DNA of 19,540 nt from Sutterella parvirubra YIT 11816. GTDB lineage: Bacteria; Pseudomonadota; Gammaproteobacteria; Burkholderiales; Burkholderiaceae_F. This document shows, in pieces, positions 7,828 through 15,368 of the stretch; positions within the stretch are counted from its first letter, which is position 1; each line of letters begins with the position of its first letter. The DNA lies in NCBI RefSeq assembly GCF_000250875.1, contig NZ_JH605008.1, positions 11,861-31,400 of the forward strand, written 5' to 3'. The position numbers were made by a program, and so were the translations under genes. Under the pieces are notes generated by a model that saw only the letters and a program-made list of their open reading frames with translations, ran no database searches and was not told the DNA's origin.

Positions 7828-10800
7828 GTGGAGACGAAGAAGCTCGCCGCAGAGGTTGAGGCGGTGGAAGCAGCGGAAGCCGCTGAAGCCCCTGAAGCAG
7901 AAGACGCACCGGAAGTCACCGTCGCGCCCGACCTCGACGACCCCTCGCAGTTCGAAGACGCGGGGGTCGTGGGCGAGAGCGTCCCCGGCTGGACCCCGGC
8001 GGGGCCCGCAACGGTGCCGCCGACGGCGTTTGCGCAGAGCCCCGACGGCACGGTCAACGAGCAGTGGAGCGTCAACCTCTCGCCCTCCGCGGTCGTGCTC
8101 CCCAAGGCGCTCGCAGAGCGCTCCGCGGAGGTGATCCGCTACTGGGAGTCGATCGAGCTTCTCACGCCCCCCGACTTCGAAGCCGACGAGCGCACGGCCC
8201 GCTGGACCGTGCGCCCTGAGACCGTCTCCGAGCGCGTCGACCGGACGCGCTGGACCAAGCAGATTTTGGAGGGCGACGACGTCGTCCTCGACCTCAACGC
8301 CCCGCCCGAAGAATTGAAAACCGTGCTTCCGGTCTTCCGCGTCATGGTGGGCGTCATCCCGAAGCGCGCGTACTACGCGCACCTGATGCGTACGCTTCTC
8401 GTCCCCGGCACCGAAGCCTCCGACGTGGGCGGCCTCGACAACATCCGGGGCGAAGTGTTCCTCGCGTCCTTTGAATTGAATCCCTGGGGCCGGCTCGTTG
8501 AAGAGAGCTACGGCGTCACGGGGGCGGTGGGCGTTCTGGACCTCGTGAGGCTCAAACGCGCCTGGGCGGAGAAGCACCCCGCGGAGGCGCGGCGCATGGG
8601 GTTCGACCCCCAGGCCTTCACGCCCGACGAAGCCTTCATGAGAAACCTCGTCGTCATGGGGCGCTTCCGCGAGGCCGCCTTCAAGGCGCTCAACTGGGCG
8701 CCCCCGGAAAAGCGCATCAACTACGTGGCGGAACGCACCCGCCCCGGCGAGACGGAGGGTAACGCCCCCGCCGTTGAGGACGACTGGGACGGGTACGAGT
8801 ACGGAGGCCCGGGGCAGGGCGGCCAGGGGCGCGGCGGCTCGTCCGACGGGTCCGCACCCTCCGCGGCGGTCCTCGACGGCGTGCGTCCCATCCGCTTCCG
8901 GAACGTCGTCGGGGGCGAGCCCGTCACGCCCGAATGGATCGAAGCCTTCGCGAGGCGCTTGGCCGAACGCATCGGTTGGGAGGGTGACCTCGGGATCGCG
9001 GTGCGCATCGAATTCGAGCACCCCTCGCGCAACCTCGAGCCCCGCCGAGACCTGCTGGAGAGCTTCTACCTCGAGGACCTCGGGTCCGTGCGGGGGCGGC
9101 TCGTCCCGGAAGAGGCGAAGAAGGCGCTCGAAGCCGCGATGGCGATGGCGGACGTGAAGCCCGAGGCGTCGTCGGAAACCTCCAAATCCTCTGAGTCCTC
9201 TTTATCGAACCTCCCCGGCCTCGCCCACGTCCGCCCCGCCGTCGGGATGCCCCTGGCGCGGCTGCTCTCCGCGATGTTCGAGGAGAAGGCGACCGAGCGG
9301 GCCCGCCGGGACGTGCTCACCGACCCCGAAGCCCTGAAACCCTTCGTCGCGCCCGCGGCGCTGCCCTTGGGCCGTTGGCCGTTGGACCAACACCAGCACC
9401 TCTACGTCGCGCAGCAGGGTGCGGTCGCGCTGATGGCGGGTCTCGGGAAAGCCGGCAAGGCGCTGGACGAGGTGCCGATGGACGAAAGGCTCCTCGCGGT
9501 GAACGGCCCTCCGGGCACCGGGAAGAGCTTCATCCTGCGCGACATCATCGCGGACATCGTGGTCGAGCGCGCGAAGCGGATCGCCGGGCTCCCCGACGCG
9601 GCCTCGCTCTTTGCGGACGGCCCCGTCGTGCGGTTCCAGGACTGGGATCGCGAGCGCTCGATCCAATCCCCGAACCCCGCCGTGACGGGCGACGGCGTGA
9701 TCGTCGTGGCGTCCAACAACAACGCCGCCATCCGCAACATCACGGACGACCTCCCCACCGCCTTCTCGCTCGAAAGGACGGAAGCCTTCAGCTACTGGCA
9801 CGAGCCCGCCGGGGCCTTCCTCTGGGCGACGAGCCCCTCCGCCCCGCGCCCCGCGCGCGGGCAGTCGGACGTGGCGAAGATCCGCAGAAAGCGCTTCATC
9901 GACGGCGTTTGGGGGCTGGCGAGCGCCACCCTGGGGCGGAGCTCCAACTGCTCGGCCTTCGAGCGGCACGTGCTGGCGCGCCGCAAGGGTGACCCGAAGA
10001 AGTCGCCGCGCGACCGCATCCCCACCGTCACGGACCGCCTTGCCTTCTGGGCGGAGCCCGTGAAGCAATCGGAGGCCCGGACGCGCTGGCAGGAGGTCAA
10101 AACCGAATTTCTGAAGGCCCTCGCGGAAGTGGAAAAGCTTCGCGACGGCATGGCCGCGCGCGAAGCCGACATGCTCGCGAAGAACCACCCGCCCGCGGTC
10201 TACGTGAAGTCGATGCGGCAGGACCCCGCGCAGCACAAGACGAGCGTGTGGGTGGACGGAGCGTTTGAAAAGGCCCGCGCGGAACTCTTCCTCGCCGCCC
10301 TGAACCTCCACCGCGCAACGCTCGAAGCCGAAGCGCCCGTCTGGATCGAGAACCTCGTCTCTGCGGGCCGCTGGCTCATGCGCCCGGGCGAACCGGTGCT
10401 CTCCGGCTCCGCCGCGAACGTCCTTGAAACCCTCTCGATGCTGGTCCCCGTCATTTCCACCACCCTGGCGAGCGCCCGGAGGCTCTTCCGGGGCGTGGGG
10501 CCGGGTGAGCTCGGCTGGGTCTTCGTCGACGAAGCGAGTCAGGCGACGCCCGCTTCCGCCGTGGGTCTACTCGACCGCGCCAAGAAGGCGGTCGTGATCG
10601 GGGACTCGCGGCAGCTCCGACCGATCGTGCCGATGCCGGAGCGCTTGTGCGAACACCTCCGCCGCCGCGCGCGCGGCGTGGACGAGAAGTGGTCTCCCGC
10701 GAAGAGTTCGCTTCAGGACCTCGCAGACCGCGTCATGCCCTGGGGCACGACGATCCGCGACGCGGTGTCGGGAACGGACGTTTGGACCGGGTTTCCGCTC

Positions 10801-11847
10801 CGCACGCACCTCCGATGCCAGTCGCCGATGTTCGACATCGCGAACGCCGTCTCGTACGACGGTCAGATGGTGCAGATGACGCCGCGCCGGGACGCGGCGG
10901 TGCCGGAACTCTCCTGCTGGCTCGACGTCGACGACACGCCCGCGACCGGGAACACGTCGGAAAAGCGCGTCCCGCAGATGGACATCGGCGCGCACGCGAC
11001 GCGAAAGCAGGTGAACGCGTGCGAGCTTGAAGTGTTGGAAGGGGTGCTTCGCGGCTTCAACCGCACCGCCGCCCTGGAGCGCACGAGCATCTTCGTGATT
11101 TCCCCCTTCCGTGCGGTCGCGAACGCCGCGCAGAAGCTCATCGAAGCCCACCGTTGGGAGGAGCGCTACGCCGCCGACACCGTCCATAGCTTCCAGGGCC
11201 GCGAAGCCGACGTCGTGATCCTCGTCTTGGGGAGCCGCCACGGGAAGGACGGGCGCCCCCAGCGCCGCTGGGCGAGCAACCCCGCGAACCTCATCAACGT
11301 CGCGGTGACGCGCGCGAAGCGCGATCTGATCGTGATCGGGTCGCTCTCCGACTGGCGCTCCGAAAAGCTTTTCGGCATCGCCGCGCGGCTCATGCGCCGG
11401 GGCGTGCTCCTCGAAGGCGAAGTCTTCGAAGACGCCCGCAGCGCCCAGGCCACCGCGAACCGCCTCGCGACCGAAGCCGCGGGCGTGGGGTTGGATGCGC
11501 TCCTCGACGTGCCGACCCCCGGAGAAGCGAAGGTGCAGGCCAAAGAAGAGGCCGCCCGCAGGCGCGAGCCCTCGACGGCCGAGGCCGTCTACCGTGCGGT
11601 GGACGCGATGCGCACCGACCCGGCGGCGCCCAAGGTGGGCGAGGAGAGCGGGAGGGTGCCCGCAGCGAACCCCACCCCGCAGCCGGAAGCACCTGCGGCG
11701 AAGCCGACGTCCGCGCCGAAGACGGAACCGCAGAAGGCCCCGGAAAAGCCCTCCGGGAAGACGCCGGAGAAGCCTGCGGAGAAGGCCGACGAAGACCCTC
11801 TGGTCGTCCTCTCGAAGCCCATCGACGACGTCCCCTGGACGTGGTGA
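7828..11847 (+). CDS. Large UPF1-like superfamily 1 helicase (AAA_11/AAA_12 type)
   Basis: Encodes 1339 residues from a GTG codon. The C-terminal half has a complete SF1 motor: Walker A GPPGTGKS at 560-567, Walker B VFVDEASQA at 898-906, motif III GDSRQLRPI at 925-933, FQGREADVV at 1122-1130 (motif V) and VAVTRAKRDL at 1158-1167 (motif VI). Such enzymes unwind RNA or DNA with ATP; which one applies here cannot be told. About 330 residues separate Walker A from Walker B, including a charged helical stretch at about 745-835, probably an inserted 1B/1C-like domain. Residues 1-500 match no domain I recognise; they start with a Glu/Ala-rich acidic stretch (1-40) and include a Gly/Ser linker at about 322-345. 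The tail, about 1230-1339, is Pro/Ala/Lys/Glu-rich and ends in DDVPWTW. The gene is coupled to tilS by a 23-base gap and ends at a terminator shared with convergent larA. Confidence 0.88.
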   Translation: METKKLAAEVEAVEAAEAAEAPEAEDAPEVTVAPDLDDPSQFEDAGVVGESVPGWTPAGPATVPPTAFAQSPDGTVNEQWSVNLSPSAVVLPKALAERSAEVIRYWESIELLTPPDFEADERTARWTVRPETVSERVDRTRWTKQILEGDDVVLDLNAPPEELKTVLPVFRVMVGVIPKRAYYAHLMRTLLVPGTEASDVGGLDNIRGEVFLASFELNPWGRLVEESYGVTGAVGVLDLVRLKRAWAEKHPAEARRMGFDPQAFTPDEAFMRNLVVMGRFREAAFKALNWAPPEKRINYVAERTRPGETEGNAPAVEDDWDGYEYGGPGQGGQGRGGSSDGSAPSAAVLDGVRPIRFRNVVGGEPVTPEWIEAFARRLAERIGWEGDLGIAVRIEFEHPSRNLEPRRDLLESFYLEDLGSVRGRLVPEEAKKALEAAMAMADVKPEASSETSKSSESSLSNLPGLAHVRPAVGMPLARLLSAMFEEKATERARRDVLTDPEALKPFVAPAALPLGRWPLDQHQHLYVAQQGAVALMAGLGKAGKALDEVPMDERLLAVNGPPGTGKSFILRDIIADIVVERAKRIAGLPDAASLFADGPVVRFQDWDRERSIQSPNPAVTGDGVIVVASNNNAAIRNITDDLPTAFSLERTEAFSYWHEPAGAFLWATSPSAPRPARGQSDVAKIRRKRFIDGVWGLASATLGRSSNCSAFERHVLARRKGDPKKSPRDRIPTVTDRLAFWAEPVKQSEARTRWQEVKTEFLKALAEVEKLRDGMAAREADMLAKNHPPAVYVKSMRQDPAQHKTSVWVDGAFEKARAELFLAALNLHRATLEAEAPVWIENLVSAGRWLMRPGEPVLSGSAANVLETLSMLVPVISTTLASARRLFRGVGPGELGWVFVDEASQATPASAVGLLDRAKKAVVIGDSRQLRPIVPMPERLCEHLRRRARGVDEKWSPAKSSLQDLADRVMPWGTTIRDAVSGTDVWTGFPLRTHLRCQSPMFDIANAVSYDGQMVQMTPRRDAAVPELSCWLDVDDTPATGNTSEKRVPQMDIGAHATRKQVNACELEVLEGVLRGFNRTAALERTSIFVISPFRAVANAAQKLIEAHRWEERYAADTVHSFQGREADVVILVLGSRHGKDGRPQRRWASNPANLINVAVTRAKRDLIVIGSLSDWRSEKLFGIAARLMRRGVLLEGEVFEDARSAQATANRLATEAAGVGLDALLDVPTPGEAKVQAKEEAARRREPSTAEAVYRAVDAMRTDPAAPKVGEESGRVPAANPTPQPEAPAAKPTSAPKTEPQKAPEKPSGKTPEKPAEKADEDPLVVLSKPIDDVPWTW

Positions 11848-11860
11848 GCACTTTCATGAG

Positions 11861-11890
11861 AAACCCCGCCGGGCGCACCCGACGGGGTTT
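11861..11890. terminator. Bidirectional intrinsic terminator between helicase and larA-like genes
   Basis: The arms 11861-11873 and 11878-11890 pair over 12 positions with one C/A mismatch and a 4-base loop. AAA on the left arm and TTT on the right give short T tracts in both directions, fitting two convergent genes. A second G/C-only hairpin (11920-11926 with 11932-11938) lies between it and the larA stop and may add to termination of the leftward gene. Confidence 0.8.
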
Positions 11891-11960
11891 GAACTTCTTT
11901 GCCTGGAAGGCCTCGGCCCGCGGGGGGGCAGCCCCCGCCGTCCTCAGCCTTTCACCGGTC

Positions 11961-13244
11961 TCACTCGACGCGCGGCACCGTGAGGCTGCCTTCCGGCATC
12001 AGGATCACGGTGGGCTTTTCACCCACGTATTCCCGCGCCAAGGCGAACGCCTCTTCCGGCGTCTTCACCGCGGCGGTGAAGAGCATGTCGTGGGCGAGTT
12101 CGGGGTCGAGGCTCGTCACCAAAATGAAGCGGGCCTTGGAGAGCGGGCGCGTGACGGCGAAGGCCTTGTTGGCGCCGATCCTGAAGTTCCCTTCCAATTC
12201 CGCACGGATCGCTTCCGGGGTCTTGAGCCTGCGGAAGGTTTCTTCCAGAACCGCGGAGCCGGACCCTTCCTCGCAGTCGGCGAAGAGGATGACGACGCCC
12301 CCTTCACGGACCGCGCACATCGCGTTGTCCATGGTCTTCTGCATCTGGTAGACGTTGATGTCCTTGGGGTAGCCGCCGCAGGAGGCGACGACCAAGTCCG
12401 CTTCCTGCGGGATCACCGCGCCGTAGACCTGGTCGACGAATTTGCAGGCCTCGCGGTGGGCTTCACGCCAGTCGCCCGCGAACATCCCGACGAATTCGTG
12501 CTTGGCGTTCAAAATCGCGTTGAAGAGGAAGAGGGAGCGCCCCTTCGCGAAGATCTCCACCCCTTCCATCTGGTCCTCGTAGCAGGGGTTCCCGACGGTG
12601 ACGCCGAGGGCGGCCTTCGGGTCCAGCATGAAGCTGTGGTTAACTCGCACGGTCTCCATCGCGGCGCAGCCGGGAAGGATCGCCTTGCGCCCGCCGCCGT
12701 AGCCGGAGAAGTAGTGGTGCACGATCGTCCCCGTCATGATGATGTGGTCGACGTCGCAGAGGTGCTTGTTGATGCGCACCGGCGTCCCGCGGGACGTGGT
12801 CCCGAACTCGATGAAGTCTTCGTCGATCGTGGAGATCGAGTTGTAGGTCTTCAAACGCTTCGCGACGTCCGCGCCCACCTGCGCGGCCATTTCCTCCTCC
12901 GTCATCGCGCGGTGTGTGCCCAGGGCGAAGACGATCCGCATGTTCTCGTCGGGGATGCCGAGGCGGTTCAGTTCCTCCACGAACACCGGCATGAAGTCGA
13001 AGCTGTTCGCGACTCGGGTCGGGTCGTTGCAGATGAAGGCGACGGTGTCGCCGGGCTTGACGATCTCGGCGAGGGGCTTCGTGCCGATCGGGTTGCGGAT
13101 CGTCTCCAGGACCTTCTCGCGGATCTGATCCTTCGGGATCACGGGAAAGGGGCGCGTGCGGACTTCCGAGATGACGAGGTCGTCGTCGATCGTGAAGCTC
13201 TTTTCGCCGCGGCCGTAGGCAAAGCTGTAGGTGCGCTCAGTCAT
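11961..13244 (-). CDS. larA: LarA-family nickel-dependent 2-hydroxyacid racemase
   Basis: Encodes 427 residues, the usual LarA length. LarA enzymes use a nickel-pincer nucleotide cofactor to racemise lactate or, in relatives, other 2-hydroxyacids. The family signature is intact: H111 in ALGTHR, H176/H177 in IVHHYFSGYGGGRKAILPG, K187 (which would carry the cofactor) and H203 in VNHSF (nickel ligand). The later GGYPKDINVYQMQK at 290-303 is also typical. There is no signal peptide; it should be cytoplasmic. The cofactor-making genes larB, larC and larE are not in this window, so they must be elsewhere if the enzyme is active. The ATG at 13244 has a weak purine-rich leader (GAGAGAAGAA). The gene is single, convergent with the helicase gene and divergent from tRNA-His. 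The exact substrate is uncertain, so the symbol denotes the family. Confidence 0.87.
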   Translation of the reverse strand: MTERTYSFAYGRGEKSFTIDDDLVISEVRTRPFPVIPKDQIREKVLETIRNPIGTKPLAEIVKPGDTVAFICNDPTRVANSFDFMPVFVEELNRLGIPDENMRIVFALGTHRAMTEEEMAAQVGADVAKRLKTYNSISTIDEDFIEFGTTSRGTPVRINKHLCDVDHIIMTGTIVHHYFSGYGGGRKAILPGCAAMETVRVNHSFMLDPKAALGVTVGNPCYEDQMEGVEIFAKGRSLFLFNAILNAKHEFVGMFAGDWREAHREACKFVDQVYGAVIPQEADLVVASCGGYPKDINVYQMQKTMDNAMCAVREGGVVILFADCEEGSGSAVLEETFRRLKTPEAIRAELEGNFRIGANKAFAVTRPLSKARFILVTSLDPELAHDMLFTAAVKTPEEAFALAREYVGEKPTVILMPEGSLTVPRVE

Positions 13245-13465
13245 GTTCTTCTCTCTCAGATGTGGTCGTTGCTGTGGTCTGATGGATCTGTTCGATTCCG
13301 CACCCGGCTCACGAGGGAGCTCGGGGCGAAGGCGGTCCGCGGGATGGTCTTGGTCGTGCGGTCCGCCCGAAATCGGTCGGGGCCGCTCTTCGCCTTCCTA
13401 CGGCCTAGAGCGGCGGGCCAATCCAACCATTATGAGGGCATGTGAACTTTATGTGCCGGGCGCTA

Positions 13466-13493
13466 TTGACAAGGCGCAAATTATCCGTAGAAT
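13466..13493 (+). promoter_or_regulatory. Sigma-70 promoter for tRNA-His
   Basis: A perfect -35 TTGACA (13466-13471) is followed after 16 bases by -10 TAGAAT (13488-13493), 49 bases before the tRNA. ATTGACA at 13465-13471 is also repeated in inverted form as TGTCAAT at 13493-13499, overlapping the end of the -10. Confidence 0.75.
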
Positions 13494-13541
13494 GTCAATT
13501 CTCCCGCGGGGCTGAGGCCTCACGGAGAAGTCAGAAAACAT

Positions 13542-13618
13542 GGTGGGCGTAGCTCAGTTGGTAGAGTCCCGGATTGTGATTCCGGTTGTCGTGGGTTCGA
13601 GTCCCATCGCCCACCCCA
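13542..13618 (+). tRNA. tRNA-His (GTG anticodon)
   Basis: The cloverleaf can be drawn by eye: acceptor arm 13543-13549 pairs with 13608-13614. G at 13542 provides the histidine-specific G-1 facing discriminator C at 13615, and CCA is encoded at 13616-13618. The anticodon GTG at 13576-13578 falls at position 34-36, flanked by ATT and ATT. The T arm contains GGTTCGAGTCC. G-1 opposite C73 is the identity signal for histidyl-tRNA synthetase. Confidence 0.97.
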
Positions 13619-13635
13619 TGTTCCTCTGAAGCCTG

Positions 13636-13674
13636 AAAAGTCCCGGGATCCGGTCGGATATGCGGGATTTTTTG
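13636..13674 (+). terminator. Terminator after tRNA-His
   Basis: TCCCG at 13641-13645 pairs with CGGGA at 13663-13667, extended by A-T pairs from the flanking AAAA and TTTTTT. An inner ATCC/GGAT hairpin (13648-13651 with 13656-13659) fills the loop. Two T-rich runs follow. Confidence 0.75.
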
Positions 13675-13688
13675 TTTTTCGGCAGCCC

Positions 13689-13728
13689 GAAAAACGGAAG
13701 AGGCGTCCCCGTCTCCGGAAACGCCTCC
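13689..13728 (-). terminator. Terminator after lpxH (leftward)
   Basis: Read on the minus strand, GAGGCGT pairs with ACGCCTC (13721-13727 with 13700-13706), and a T run (complement of the A run at 13690-13694) follows. A separate perfect 7-pair hairpin with a 3-base loop (13741-13757) lies just after the lpxH stop. Confidence 0.75.
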
Positions 13729-13762
13729 CGTCAATCAAGCGTCGGCCTGCGGCCGACCGCTC

Positions 13763-14542
13763 TTAAAACATCTGAATCTGCGGACGACCGCCTTCCAGGA
13801 ACGTGATGCAGCCGCTTCGGCCCGCGCATTCCGTGTCGTCCAGCTCCCAGTCGGGGAGGACCCAGCGCTCGATCGCGGCGCCCACGTGGGCGGCCGGGCG
13901 GTGCGTGTGGCCGTGGATCACCATGTCGACGCCGGCTTCGCGGGCGGCCTCCGCCACGGCGCGTTCGACCACGTCCATGTCGGCCAAGCTCTTCTCACCC
14001 TTGTCGTACTCGCTCTTCGCGCGGGCTTCCTTCGCCATGGCGATGCGCTCGGCGACGGGCTTCTGCAGGACGGCCGCCTGCCACTGGGGGTTCCGCACCA
14101 TCGCGCGGAAGGCCTGATAGTCTTCGTCGCGAAGGCACCAGGCGTCGCCGTGCGAGAAGAGGATGGGGCGGCCCATCACGTCGATCTTGATCGGGTCGGC
14201 AACGAGTTCCGCGCCGCAGGCTTCGGCGAAGTCCGGCCCCAGCATGACGTCGCGGTTCCCCTGCATGATGATCACGCGGCGGCCGGTCGAGGTGTAGAGC
14301 TTCAGTTGCGAGACGATCGCCTGCGCCTCACCCATCGCGTCGTCGCCGATCCAGAAGTCGAAGAGGTCGCCGAGGATCACGAGTTCCGCGTAGCGCGGCG
14401 CCACCGTCTTCATGAAGCGCAGGAACCCCATGATGGTCTTGGGCTTTTGCGCCGTGAGGTGAATGTCCGAGATGATGACGGGGTTGGTGAGCGGCGGCAC
14501 TTCCTTGAGGCCGGCGTTGACGGGAAGCTTGGCGAAGTCCAT
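13763..14542 (-). CDS. lpxH: UDP-2,3-diacylglucosamine diphosphatase
   Basis: Encodes 259 residues. LpxH cleaves UDP-2,3-diacylglucosamine to lipid X in the lipid A pathway, at the inner face of the cytoplasmic membrane. The calcineurin-like dimetal site is complete: D26 and H28 in ISDIHL, D59 in GDLFDFWIGDD, N96 in GNRD, H131 in SHGD, and H210/H212 in HGHTHRP. The family-typical helical insert (about 140-190) carries many basic residues that fit acyl and phosphate binding. It confirms a Gram-negative host. It starts about 115 bases after the ppiB stop, with a G/C hairpin between, so it may have its own promoter; TAAAAT (complement of 14588-14593) is a candidate -10 without a clear -35. The length is slightly above the usual 240, due to a short N-terminal leader. 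Confidence 0.94.
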   Translation of the reverse strand: MDFAKLPVNAGLKEVPPLTNPVIISDIHLTAQKPKTIMGFLRFMKTVAPRYAELVILGDLFDFWIGDDAMGEAQAIVSQLKLYTSTGRRVIIMQGNRDVMLGPDFAEACGAELVADPIKIDVMGRPILFSHGDAWCLRDEDYQAFRAMVRNPQWQAAVLQKPVAERIAMAKEARAKSEYDKGEKSLADMDVVERAVAEAAREAGVDMVIHGHTHRPAAHVGAAIERWVLPDWELDDTECAGRSGCITFLEGGRPQIQMF

Positions 14543-14596
14543 GGCGGGTCCGTACGTGGTTGGCTTTTGGGGTGGTGGTTCCTGCTGATTTTAAAG

Positions 14597-14626
14597 AAGG
14601 CCGGCGGCCTCGGGGCCGTCGGCCTT
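14597..14626 (-). terminator. Possible terminator between ppiB and lpxH
   Basis: A 13-pair stem (14597-14609 with 14614-14626, one G-T pair) with a 4-base loop lies 30 bases after the ppiB stop. On the minus strand only CTTTAAAAT follows, a poor T tract, so termination may be partial and lpxH could still be read through. Confidence 0.5.
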
Positions 14627-14656
14627 TCTCAAAATCGCGCGCGGGCGAAATCCGGA

Positions 14657-15148
14657 TTAGAGGATCTCAGCCTTTTCGATCACGATGTCTTCCATCGGCA
14701 CGTCGCCGTAGAAGCCGCGGGTTGAGGTGCGCACCGCCGCGATCTTGTCGACGACGTCTTCGCCGGCGACGACGCGGCCGAACACCGCGTAGCCCCAGCC
14801 GGAGGGCGTGGGCGAGGTGTGGTTGAGGAAGTCGTTGTCGTTCACGTTGATGAAGAACTGCGCCGTGGCGGAGTGCGGATCCGGCGTGCGGGCCATCGCG
14901 ATCGTGTAGCGGTCGTTCTTCAAGCCGTTGTCCGCTTCGTTCTGGATCGGGTCGTGCGTCGCCTTCTGCTTCATCCCCGGCTCGAAGCCGCCGCCCTGGA
15001 TCATGAAGCCCTTGATGACGCGGTGGAAGATCACGCCGTTGTAGAAGCCTTCCTTGACGTACGTTTCGAAGTTTTCGCAGGTCTTGGGAGCGTGCTCGTG
15101 GTCGAGTTCGATGTCGATCGTGCCGACGTTCGTGGTGAAGCGGATCAT
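14657..15148 (-). CDS. ppiB: Cytoplasmic peptidyl-prolyl cis-trans isomerase (cyclophilin)
   Basis: Encodes 163 residues, a typical bacterial cyclophilin B, which speeds cis-trans isomerisation of X-Pro bonds during folding. The catalytic signature [13 protein letters not shown] at 41-53 contains R43, F48 and Q51, and AQFFINV at 96-102 forms the rest of the pocket. There is no signal peptide, so it is cytoplasmic, unlike its neighbour ppiA. AGGA stands about 12 bases before the ATG at 15148. A candidate -10 TAAAAT (complement of 15185-15190) precedes the gene, without a clear -35. It shares long near-identical stretches with ppiA, for example around [12 protein letters not shown] and [11 protein letters not shown], pointing to an old tandem duplication. 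Confidence 0.95.
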   Translation of the reverse strand: MIRFTTNVGTIDIELDHEHAPKTCENFETYVKEGFYNGVIFHRVIKGFMIQGGGFEPGMKQKATHDPIQNEADNGLKNDRYTIAMARTPDPHSATAQFFINVNDNDFLNHTSPTPSGWGYAVFGRVVAGEDVVDKIAAVRTSTRGFYGDVPMEDIVIEKAEIL

Positions 15149-15338
15149 CTTTCTCAGTTGTCCTTTGGATGAATGGAAGCGGGCATTTTAACGGAAGGGC
15201 CTTCGGCGCATCTCGCGCCGGGGCGTTCTCCTTGGGGTTAGATCTTTGGGTGGAATCCCTCTCGTTCCGATGCCCGCCCGGCCCGGCGCGAAAGATTCTC
15301 CGCGCCGCTGGCCTTGGGTGGTGTTGATGGGTGGGGTC

Positions 15339-15362
15339 GGGCGTCCCCCGTCGGGAGCGCCC
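15339..15362 (-). terminator. Hairpin just after ppiA, possible weak terminator
   Basis: GGGCG/CGCCC ends (15339-15343 with 15358-15362) enclose a further short C/G stem. It sits 6 bases beyond the ppiA stop on the minus strand. No T tract follows, so it may act as an mRNA 3' end stabiliser rather than a terminator. The remaining spacer to ppiB (15149-15338) shows no gene. Confidence 0.3.
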
Positions 15363-15368
15363 GGGGAA

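Noticed and set aside
6257..9021. Long minus-strand open frames (about 550 and 479 codons) over tilS and the helicase
   Set aside because: These are shadows of the plus-strand genes, with typical Arg/Gly/Ala-rich shadow composition and no ribosome sites.
11795..11847. The helicase C-terminus as a true SSB-type interaction tip
   Set aside because: SSB tips end in a free Phe after acidic residues (DDDIPF); here the end is DDVPWTW, so only a loose resemblance can be claimed.
11841..13445. A 534-codon plus-strand open frame over larA
   Set aside because: LarA active-site motifs are clear on the minus strand; the other product is Val/Asp/His-rich with no domain.
13231..13515. A small open frame between larA and tRNA-His
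   Set aside because: It overlaps the larA start and the tRNA promoter, has no ribosome site and shows no recognisable features.
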